DNA of 64,000 nt from Synanceia verrucosa. Taxonomy: Eukaryota; Chordata; Actinopteri; Perciformes; Synanceiidae. The DNA lies in assembly GCA_029721515.1 (NCBI GenBank), contig CM056559.1:5271001-5335000 (forward strand), in the 5' to 3' direction. The notes below the pieces were generated by a model. That model was given only the letters and a program-made list of their open reading frames with translations, was not told the DNA's origin and searched no databases. A program made the translations under genes and the position numbers. Shown here one piece after another: positions 59,701 to 64,000 of the stretch. The number at the start of each line of letters is the position of its first letter. Within the stretch, counting starts at the first letter, position 1.

Positions 59701-62095
59701 TATGTACATTCTATGTCTGGATGAACTGTCATTACTGGTAGCGATGCTCTGTATTCAGAAAGGGAAACCAGAAGACTGAGGATGGTGGATAAACCAGCAG
59801 TTGTTACGATACACAGATCAAACTAAACAACGTTTTACACACCACTCTCACGCGCCCCTAAGCTTCGTTCTACACTGCCATGTCTTTGTGAAGACGTCTG
59901 AGTATTGGAATGATGAGATGAAAAAAGTGAAAAGAGCCTTCTGTGAGTTGTTTGCTTTCCGTTTCTCTTCTCGTACATGGATTCACTTAAGCTGAACAAC
60001 CATCAGCGTGTGCTTTTTCACAATGAAGCAAACGTCTGCGTCACGGAAAAAGAATACATAGGCTGTCTCTTTTTACATAGATGCTGCCTCGGCTCAGAGA
60101 TTAACACTGTTAATAATCCTGCTCAAGAAACAATTTGTCGTATTAAAATGAATTTTGAACAAATCAAAGCAGATTAGAACTGGATACAGCTCATTTCACA
60201 AGTACAGTCGTAAATAATCTTCATTTGTCTTTGGTTTGCATGAATGTAGGGAGGCTCCCATCGAGTGTCTGTATCCTCAGAAGACAAAGACCCCTTCAGA
60301 TACCGTCACATGATCCCAACTGACGCCCTTCAAGTCAGACCTTTGGCCAATGCAGGTAGATAACTCAGTGAATATTGTACCATATTAAAATACATACTCT
60401 AAATCTCTCCACATCCCTCTGTACATGAGATCACATGAGTGTTACTTTTTCAGATGGTGAAGGCTCATCCATGTGTGAGATTGTCCACACAAAGTCAGAG
60501 TCAGAAGGAAGACCAGAGAGGACGTTTCAGCTGTGCTGCAGGTGAGGATCTCTTCTGGTGGCCGTTGAATTCTACTGGTGATTGAAGCAATTGATACTGT
60601 CCTGTCTAGTGGGTGACAACCTGATAACGTGCCTTTCTATCTCCCTCAGTTCCCCAGAGAGTAGAAAAGACTTTCTGAAGACGGTCCATTCGATCTTGAG
60701 GGAAAAGCACCGCAGGCAGCTCCTAAAAACAGAGAGTTTACCCCTCAACCAGCAGTATGTGCCCTTTGGAGGAAAGCGGCTCTGTGCCCTGAAGGGAGCC
60801 CGTCCAGCCATAAATAGAGCAGGTAAATGGCAGCAATCAACTTACAGCTCCAACTGTCCCAGTTCTGAATGTGTTTCTTCCTACCGGACACAGTGAGGTG
60901 AACAAAAGGAAGTTGACTCTGGGATTTATCGAGGGATGCACCATTAATCAAATATTAATCACAATCACAATTTGGATTCCCCACAACTATTTTTAACATA
61001 ACATAGGGATGTCCCAATCCGATATTGATATTGGATATCGGTCCGATATTAGCAAAAAAAAAAAAATGAGTATCGAATTATATCGGCCTGCATCTGAAAT
61101 CTCTGATATGTTCAATTGTAGAATGTGCTTTAATTTAAACTAGTGGTTATTTTGCACTTCAAAAATAAATATTTTTTTTTATTTTTTTATTAGATTTATT
61201 GAATTTATTTTTCAGGGTTTTCTAATTTAGTCAGTTTTTCTTTTTTTGACTATTGTTCTTTGTTTGAGAAATATCACTCGATCAACCCTTTTCTAATATT
61301 CCACACAACAAAATAAGTAATACAAGTACTTTTAGCAATATAGTGTGTCCTAACCATTTGAACTTCCAGTATAGGAGGCAATAAATGAGTACCAAAGTAA
61401 ATGATAACATTTAACATAGAAGTGAAAGCAGCCTCTCTTTATTTAAATTGCAATACAAATATTTTGTCCCTAAAATAGACTAATTACTAATACTCTTGAT
61501 TTTTTTGTCTGCAGCATCTGCACCAACCAGGACTCTTGGCAGGAGGAAGCTAGTGCGCAACCGTTTCACCATAGACACCGACATTGTTTTTGATGGTGAA
61601 ACCGAACAGGACCCTGCTTCACCACAGGAGCCTGACTCAAATCAGCTGCAGCAGGATAATGAATCTGATCAGCTGCAGCGGCATAAGGAATCTGATCAGC
61701 TGCAGCAGGATAATGAATCTGATCAGATGCAGCAGTCTGAATTAGCAGGTGACACAGACCGCTGGGTGGAAGAACAGTTTGACCTTGAAGAATACGAGGA
61801 CCAGGAAGAGCTGAAGGAGACTGATATCCTTAGTGATGATGATGACGAGTTGTGCCGGACACCCAGAGCGGCATCCGCTGAGGCCGACCTGGAGACCCCC
61901 GTTATGGCCTTGTCCTTGGAGAGCGAGGAAACAGAGGAGAGCGAGAGCCTTAAGTCCCCAGCAGCGAGTGGGACACCTAATGATGTGAAGCAGGGAGCTG
62001 TGATTGATGATAACGTGGAGGCTCAAAAGCAAACAGAGGATGAGATTTGGGTAAGAAGGCAGCAATGTTGTTCATTCCCAGACTGTGACACATAA
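40809..62095 (+). CDS. tiam1: tiam1, Rac guanine-nucleotide exchange factor (whole coding span, 25 exons)
   Basis: TIAM1 activates Rac by GDP-GTP exchange at the plasma membrane and at cell junctions. The summed exons give about 1,611 codons against 1,591 in human, and every junction keeps phase. Domains in order: N-terminal MGNVES with a myristoylation glycine; PHn about 421-535; coiled coil 541-570 and Ex region to about 680, which together bind PAR3/IB2/CD44-type partners; Ras-binding domain about 752-817; PDZ about 830-920 with loop YGFSIS at 844-849; DH about 1021-1225 with the helix IKPIQRVLKYPLLLKEL; PHc about 1243-1402; acidic tail with DTDRWVEEQFDL and KETDILSDDDDE. The PHn stretch GRSGIDNNSIPKHA and the tail match TIAM1 and not TIAM2. 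Whether this is a tiam1a or tiam1b copy cannot be told. The listed end uses the stop reached by reading through a strong donor at 62051; an alternative end is listed separately. Confidence 0.93.
41797..41957. repeat. piggyBac-like MITE, copy 3 (truncated)
   Basis: It begins TTAACTCACTGAGTGCCAGC at a TTAA (41797-41800). It shares the family core up to GAAAGAAGAGACTCTC, then is interrupted by a CATCCATCCATTTTCTACCG fragment (41953-41993), another common fish repeat. A residual GAGTTAA follows near 42002. It lies in tiam1 intron 1 of the coding region. Confidence 0.55.
42879..43335 (+). CDS. tiam1: tiam1 coding exon 2 (residues 305-457)
   Basis: The acceptor is ATGACGCAG and the donor GAAAG|GTTTGT (phase 1). 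It carries DVTAGECSEYEDSGIDG, a serine/glycine run and VYENFRQELEMSS. The first PHn strands follow (VRKAGRLAVKNFLVHKKNKK to WKSYWVSLK). The basic strand is the lipid-binding side in the family. Confidence 0.93.
43735..43907 (+). CDS. tiam1: tiam1 coding exon 3 (PHn core, residues 458-514)
   Basis: The acceptor is TTTGTTTCCAG and the donor TTTCAG|GTAAGA (phase 0). It encodes GCTLFFYETDGRSGIDNNSI and EHPKKDFVFCLSNSLGDAF. The GRSGID and IPKHA wording is diagnostic for TIAM1 against TIAM2. Confidence 0.95.
44145..44369 (+). CDS. tiam1: tiam1 coding exon 4 (PHn end and coiled coil, residues 515-589)
   Basis: The acceptor is TCCCCACGCAG and the donor GATCAA|GTAGGT. It begins TCSQTELENWITAIHSAC, the last PHn helix, and continues as the charged coiled coil LRAEIKKLEQKIDMDEKMKK. 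Length 225, phase 0 to 0. Confidence 0.95.
45709..45894 (+). CDS. tiam1: tiam1 coding exon 5 (Ex region, residues 590-651)
   Basis: The acceptor is CACTCCACAG and the donor GCACTG|GTAAAT. It encodes IFLWEQNLEQFHMDLFRFRC and GGELPNPKRLL, then the family block GRLGIFSVSSFHAL. Phase 0 to 0. Confidence 0.95.
46914..47060 (+). CDS. tiam1: tiam1 coding exon 6 (residues 652-700)
   Basis: The acceptor is TGTTTTTGCAG and the donor AACCAG|GTCTGT. It encodes VAARTENGVRRRTQAMSRS and SLWGLDTTSKKK, the basic segment after the Ex region. Phase 0 to 0. Confidence 0.93.
47210..47284 (+). CDS. tiam1: tiam1 coding exon 7 (residues 701-725)
   Basis: The acceptor is CCCCAGCAG, a tandem NAGNAG, so the exon may start at 47207 (adding one Gln) or 47210. 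The donor is CACACA|GTAAGG. The 25 codons correspond to the human VFGEGTEAVKKSLEGIF region and are variable. Confidence 0.85.
47435..47605 (+). CDS. tiam1: tiam1 coding exon 8 (start of Ras-binding domain, residues 726-782)
   Basis: The acceptor is CTGTCCAAAG and the donor TGCAAG|GTAACA. It contains SDIWVPDHLTPSWVCLPN and LTIIQPGES, equivalent to the human Ras-binding domain start. Phase 0 to 0. Confidence 0.92.
47815..47919 (+). CDS. tiam1: tiam1 coding exon 9 (Ras-binding domain, residues 783-817)
   Basis: The acceptor is CATCCTGCAG and the donor GACTTG|GTATGT. It encodes AHQLDPTKHYLRLKFLIEN and the family string PKPEEDV. Phase 0 to 0. Confidence 0.93.
48140..48440 (+). repeat. LINE-like 3' end repeat in tiam1 intron 9
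   Basis: TTGGTGACCTTGACCTTTTA, a later GAGTTATTTTGC, and ACATAACCTCCTTGGCGGAG are wording I associate with a widespread fish L2/CR1-type retroelement tail. The CAAACAAACAAAC tract before it fits too. No reverse-transcriptase frame is present. Confidence 0.5.
48719..48800 (+). CDS. tiam1: tiam1 coding exon 10 (start of PDZ, residues 818-845)
   Basis: The acceptor is TTCTTCACAG and the donor GTTACG|GTAGGA (phase 1). It begins LYKEIELC and ends in the PDZ carboxylate-binding loop (IGYG-). Confidence 0.92.
49055..49141 (+). CDS. tiam1: tiam1 coding exon 11 (PDZ, residues 845-874)
   Basis: The acceptor is CCTCCTCCAG and the donor GCCAAAG|GTTCAT (phase 1). It encodes GFSISVVEEDGVQQLYITDV and GGLAFAKG, the PDZ loop and second strand. 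In mammals this domain binds syndecan-1 and CADM1 tails. Confidence 0.93.
49841..50053 (+). CDS. tiam1: tiam1 coding exon 12 (PDZ end, residues 874-945)
   Basis: The acceptor is CACTTTGCAG and the donor AGTCAAG|GTGAGA (phase 1). It contains the PDZ helix region LNAGDEILQLNGKD, then a linker ending with LYTDIFSQSQ. Confidence 0.92.
50620..50717 (+). CDS. tiam1: tiam1 coding exon 13 (acidic linker, residues 945-977)
   Basis: The acceptor is ATGTTTGCAG and the donor AGAAAG|GTAAGA (phase 0). It encodes an acidic, low-conservation linker (EEILDDGVGLLLG then DDDSEIFSEFECRK) between PDZ and DH. Confidence 0.88.
50718..55061 (+). other. tiam1 intron 13 (4.3 kb)
   Basis: It contains an 18-base A run near 51747, pyrimidine-rich tracts at 51960-52420, and the candidate alternative first exon at 52527-52595. 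Nothing else was recognised. Confidence 0.6.
52527..52595 (+). CDS. tiam1: Candidate alternative first exon of a short DH-PH tiam1 isoform
   Basis: An ATG with a purine at -3 opens 23 codons starting MSVLKWSKHSKRSSDS and ending at a consensus donor, CATCTG|GTGAGA, exactly in phase 0. The next exon (55062) also starts in phase 0 and encodes STEQVAAFCRSL, the beginning of the DH side. The joined product would be about 657 residues (23 plus 634 from residue 978). It would lack the PHn, coiled coil, Ras-binding and PDZ domains. A short form starting just before the DH domain is known for the paralogue TIAM2. The exon cannot splice into the long form without an acceptor, and none is obvious at its 5' side, which suits a first exon. 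The upstream 500 bases are pyrimidine-rich. Confidence 0.6.
55062..55247 (+). CDS. tiam1: tiam1 coding exon 14 (linker and first DH helix, residues 978-1039)
   Basis: The acceptor is TTTATGCAG and the donor GTCAAA|GTAGGT. It encodes STEQVAAFCRSLHDMNP and then LSDADKLRKVICELVETER, the first conserved DH helix. Phase 0 to 0. Confidence 0.95.
56373..56441 (+). CDS. tiam1: tiam1 coding exon 15 (DH, residues 1040-1062)
   Basis: The acceptor is CTTGTCTTGCAG and the donor GACGAG|GTATGT. It encodes DLNCLIGRYLTPLQKETFLT. Phase 0 to 0. Confidence 0.94.
56788..56913 (+). CDS. tiam1: tiam1 coding exon 16 (DH, residues 1063-1104)
   Basis: The acceptor is TTTCTTGCAG and the donor TTTAAG|GTATAC. It encodes LDVLFGNLPEMVEFQVEFLK and LVPDLEKLERVDQFK. 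Phase 0 to 0. Confidence 0.95.
57031..57139 (+). CDS. tiam1: tiam1 coding exon 17 (DH, residues 1105-1141)
   Basis: The acceptor is TTTTTTCGCAG and the donor GTAAAGG|GTGAGT (phase 1). It encodes KILFSLGGSFLYYADRF and YSAFCASHTKVPKVLVK. Confidence 0.95.
57707..58489 (-). mobile_element. Internally deleted Tc1/mariner-type transposon in tiam1 intron 17
   Basis: Terminal inverted repeats of 25 bases (57708-57732 and 58464-58488) contain ACTAAGAGGCATTAAAAACG and are perfect inverse matches. TA dinucleotides flank the element (57705-57706 and 58490-58491), the target-site signature of the superfamily. At 783 bp it is about half the size of an autonomous copy and carries a transposase remnant on the minus strand. 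Confidence 0.88.
57833..58211 (-). pseudogene. Tc1-like transposase remnant, central region deleted
   Basis: From the ATG at 58211 on the minus strand, one frame gives a Tc1-type DNA-binding N-terminus (MPRLAANMREQAIGMLRSRM, then a helix-turn-helix segment HFGVHRCTIS). Another frame gives the catalytic C-terminus with DWPPYSPDMNPIEHLWDNL, which contains the last acidic residue of the DDE triad. The catalytic core between them, including the first two acidic residues, is missing, so it cannot be active. Confidence 0.85.
58618..58797 (+). CDS. tiam1: tiam1 coding exon 18 (DH core, residues 1141-1201)
   Basis: The acceptor is GTCATTCCAG and the donor CTGGATG|GTAAGA. It encodes the most conserved DH helix, IKPIQRVLKYPLLLKEL, which contacts Rac switch regions in the family, preceded by NPKQQHSSTLESYL. 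Phase 1 to 1. Confidence 0.96.
58888..59006 (+). CDS. tiam1: tiam1 coding exon 19 (DH end, residues 1201-1240)
   Basis: The acceptor is CTTGCTTGCAG and the donor AAAGAG|GTAGGA (phase 0). It encodes MKAMNKVASHINEMQKIHEE and FGAVFDLLITEQSGEKKE, the final DH helix. Confidence 0.95.
59089..59197 (+). CDS. tiam1: tiam1 coding exon 20 (PHc start, residues 1241-1277)
   Basis: The acceptor is CTTTTGCCAG and the donor ACATTTG|GTATGA (phase 1). It encodes VADLSMGDLLLHTSVTWINP and LGKWKKDPQ. Confidence 0.95.
59291..59349 (+). CDS. tiam1: tiam1 coding exon 21 (PHc, residues 1277-1296)
   Basis: The acceptor is CATTTTTAG and the donor AAAATG|GTACGT. It encodes VFKTAVVFVCKDGSKQKKKM, a PH strand pair. Phase 1 to 0. 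Confidence 0.93.
60250..60355 (+). CDS. tiam1: tiam1 coding exon 22 (PHc, residues 1297-1332)
   Basis: The acceptor is GCATGAATGTAG and the donor AATGCAG|GTAGAT (phase 1). It encodes GGSHRVSVSSEDKDPFRYRH and MIPTDALQVRPLANA. Confidence 0.93.
60454..60541 (+). CDS. tiam1: tiam1 coding exon 23 (PHc, residues 1332-1361)
   Basis: The acceptor is TTACTTTTTCAG and the donor TGCTGCAG|GTGAGG (phase 2). It encodes DGEGSSMCEIVHTKSESEGR and PERTFQLCC. Confidence 0.94.
60650..60822 (+). CDS. tiam1: tiam1 coding exon 24 (PHc C-terminal helix, residues 1361-1419)
   Basis: The acceptor is CTATCTCCCTCAG and the donor AGAGCAG|GTAAAT (phase 1). It encodes SSPESRKDFLKTVHSILREK, the PH helix, then LLKTESLPLNQQYVPFGGKR. 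Confidence 0.95.
60928..60985. repeat. hAT-family MITE fragment in intron 24
   Basis: GGGATGCACCATTAATCAAA followed by ATTAATCACAATCACAATTT matches the wording of a common fish repeat whose left end reads GCTGCACGATTAATCGAA. Only the left end is present. Confidence 0.5.
61004..61110. repeat. Second DNA-transposon fragment in intron 24
   Basis: AGGGATGTCCCAATCCGATA, with GATATCGGTCCGATATTAGC and TATATCGGCCTGCATCTG, is the left end of a widespread fish hAT-type element. No matching right end was seen before the next exon at 61515. Confidence 0.5.
61515..62095 (+). CDS. tiam1: tiam1 last coding exon, read-through form (residues 1419-1611)
   Basis: The acceptor is TTTTTTGTCTGCAG. The exon encodes TLGRRKLVRNRFTIDTD, a 9-residue repeat tract, DTDRWVEEQFDLEEYEDQEE, KETDILSDDDDE and a Ser/Glu-rich tail. 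The conserved end EIWVRR is reached at 62044-62061. The human ending after WVRR (EDFAPSRKLN) is not kept; instead QQCCSFPDCDT precedes TAA at 62093-62095. A strong donor inside this stretch offers another ending. Confidence 0.88.
61643..61735 (+). repeat. tiam1: 27-bp coding minisatellite in the tiam1 tail
   Basis: Three 27-base units encode QLQQDNESD, QLQRHKESD and QLQQDNESD, followed by a partial fourth (QMQQ). The first and third units are identical at the protein level. The human tail has no such tract that I recall. Confidence 0.9.
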
Positions 62096-62222
62096 ACGCA
62101 GAAGAGGACTGCTCCATAAAGATCAGGCCTCACAAACAATGCATGGGCATTGACGTATATCACACAGCTAGTAGAAGATTTATCCTTCCTTACCTTACTT
62201 TTGCTGAATGCTTTTTGTACAG

Positions 62223-62261
62223 GTAAGATCATCAGTGGAGCAATACAGGAATCCAGAATGA
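62223..62261 (+). CDS. tiam1: Alternative terminal coding exon of tiam1
   Basis: If the donor TTTGG|GTAAGA at 62051 is used, the exon ends in phase 0 after the Trp of EIW. The pyrimidine-rich acceptor CTTTTTGTACAG ends at 62222. The new exon starts GTAAGATCATCA and reads VRSSVEQYRNPE, then TGA at 62259-62261. The result again begins WVR. Which ending is the main one cannot be told from sequence. Confidence 0.45.
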   Translation, partial: VRSSVEQYRNPE

Positions 62262-63245
62262 GGGAGCTTTATCCCAAATTAAATGCTGTGAGACAGAAGT
62301 CAAGAGTGAGCTTGGACAGATGAACTAATGGTACAATCATGGAATCTAATCAGTTAATTTGATCGGCATGGTTTGCACATTTGGGCAGCAATCTATAGTC
62401 CTGCCTGCTGTTGCCAAATTTGGGTATTGTGAGAACATTGATATTTTTTGTCTGTGACTCAGAGGTAATATTATAGTTAAGGGCTGTATATTATTTGTCC
62501 TTTAAGAAATAGAATAATTGCTAAGGACAGTCTTGTCTTGCATAGTTTACTGTACTTGTACATTTCCACGTGAATATACACTGACATGTTTTGGAAGCAA
62601 ATGTTCTGTTTATGAAAATATATATGATTTTGATTTCTTGTTTTACAGACTTAAAGTTATTAGCTTGGAAAATATTTTGTTTGTTTTCGTTTCATTTAAT
62701 GGTGGAATTATGTAATAGTCCCTATGTCACAGAAGCTAAGGGGATTTTTTTATTTGTTTTAACTTAACATAATCCTGTTTTACTTGAATTTGCTGTTACA
62801 TGTTTTTATTTTACTGTGAAACTATTTCATTTTTCTTGTATTTTTCCTCTTTGCTCCTCAGTATTGCCATTTAAAGAACGCTTCGTGTTACATTTACATA
62901 CAATTTAATTCTTAATACCTAGCGTGCACACTCTGTACTGTAGAGGATTTGCACATCATTTATTTTGAAAAGGTCTTACGTGTCAAAAATATTGTTCACT
63001 GGTAATGTTTATATTTATTCAGGGGTAAATTAATTTGTTAGAAAGAAAAAGAAGTCATAATTTTTTTCGCAAAGAGAAAGTCCAAATTTGCTCAAGCAAT
63101 CAAGGGGAAAGACTTGCAGTATGCCTGGACAGTGAAAGAAGTCATACTTGTAAACAACTCATTGTGCTACTAAGACTGCATTTTTATTACTGTGTGTATA
63201 TAGAAAAATGTATTGATATCCTAATAAAAACAGTTGTTTCCTACT
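62262..63245 (+). other. tiam1: tiam1 3' UTR
   Basis: AT-rich sequence without coding signals extends to the poly(A) signal AATAAA at 63223-63228. A GT-rich segment (GTTGTGTCGTGTGG) lies near 63278, as expected for a cleavage site around 63245. For the read-through ending the UTR would start at 62096. Confidence 0.65.
63223..63228 (+). other. tiam1: tiam1 poly(A) signal
   Basis: A canonical AATAAA lies in CCTAATAAAAACAG, with a GT-rich element about 50 bases downstream. Confidence 0.65.
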
Positions 63246-64000
63246 TATAATTCAAATCACCTCTCTGGAGTGATTCGTTGTGTCGTGTGGTTTCACTTTA
63301 CAGTCTAACTCATTCCCTGCAGCTCTGAAAGAATGGTCCCTGCAAAATACTTGTGATGTGAGGGGAAAAAACACATAAATGTCCAGTGTGTTCAGACATG
63401 CCTGAGAACAACAGAACAAAGCAGATAATCAATGCTCTCCTGCCTCAAAGCAGACCGACTGCAGTTCCAGAACAAAAGGACAAAAACTAAACACTGAACC
63501 TTAAGAAGACATTTAAGATCCACTTTGTGTGTTAGTAAGCCATGGCTGGTTAAGTGTCTGAATGACCGCGAAGGAGCTAAAACCCCTATTATTACTCAAA
63601 GAACAAAGGAAAGGCTGTCGTCAACGTGTAGATTTCTCTTAAGACAGATGTTCTCACTTGGAAAAAACCACACTCGGGCATAAATGAAACAGCTGGCAGA
63701 CGCTAATATACCAAAAGTATAAATTGCATTGAGAAAGGGGAGAGCCCAAGATGTCTGCAATGAAGGTCAAAGAGGACATACTGATATAAATAAGAAAATT
63801 AGGGACAGGCAAATCTCTAATTAGTCCATTGGTAAGCATGTGCAGACATAATTACATACAAGGATAAACAAACACTATACAATACAAAAACCAAGCCAAG
63901 CTCATCATTTGTGAGGGCAGGTTTGCATGAAAACCACCAAGAAACCAACATCTGTTGAACTCTCCTAATTAAAAGCTTGGTTTAGGCAGTATTGCAAGCA
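63246..64000. other. Intergenic end of the window
   Basis: No exon, RNA gene or repeat was recognised in this stretch. Short open frames are all below about 70 codons and show no domain. Confidence 0.6.

Noticed and set aside
40809..62095. Identification as tiam2
   Set aside because: The N-terminus, PHn (GRSGIDNNSIPKHA), and the tail DTDRWVEEQFDL...KETDILSDDDDE fit TIAM1; TIAM2 differs at these places.

Overview
The window looks like ray-finned fish (teleost) nuclear DNA. It has vertebrate-type GT-AG split genes, long AT-rich introns, teleost-style interspersed repeats and several small DNA transposons. There is no sign of bacterial or viral gene organisation. All exon coordinates were worked out by eye from splice sites, reading phase and remembered protein families; no search was run.

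Layout. (1) 1-8.0 kb: the 3' end of a + strand gene for a very proline/methionine-rich protein. Its last two coding exons are at 6581-6719 and about 6902-7341, followed by a 3' UTR; everything upstream is intron and repeats. Its neighbour suggests scaf4, but the sequence alone does not prove that. (2) 8.35-8.57 kb: a GC-rich promoter-like stretch and probable first non-coding exon of tiam1. (3) 8.6-40.6 kb: a very long tiam1 intron 1. It holds a hAT-type element nested in an older repeat (10.5-11.3 kb), a ~15.4 kb satellite-like tandem array of ~165-bp monomers with higher-order structure (11.34-26.77 kb), a second hAT-type element with a perfect 8-bp target duplication (29.1-29.6 kb), a piggyBac-like MITE and two weak candidate alternative promoters. 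(4) 40.6-63.25 kb: the rest of tiam1, with one upstream non-coding exon, 25 coding exons (about 1,611 codons, against 1,591 in human) and a 3' UTR with AATAAA at 63223. (5) 63.25-64 kb: intergenic, nothing recognised.

tiam1 encodes a Rac-specific guanine-nucleotide exchange factor. The reading phase closes at every one of the 24 coding junctions. The domain order is N-myristoylation glycine, PHn-coiled-coil-Ex, Ras-binding domain, PDZ, DH, PHc and an acidic tail. Internal sequence matches TIAM1, not TIAM2.

Most interesting points: a previously unlisted short coding first exon (52527-52595, beginning MSVLKWSKHSK) whose frame and donor phase join exactly to the first DH-side exon, predicting a short DH-PH isoform; a choice of two C-termini through a strong donor inside the last codons; a 9-residue coding minisatellite in the tail; and the satellite array, whose 165-bp (55-codon) period keeps a frame open across several monomers and whose higher-order units differ by exact monomer gain or loss.
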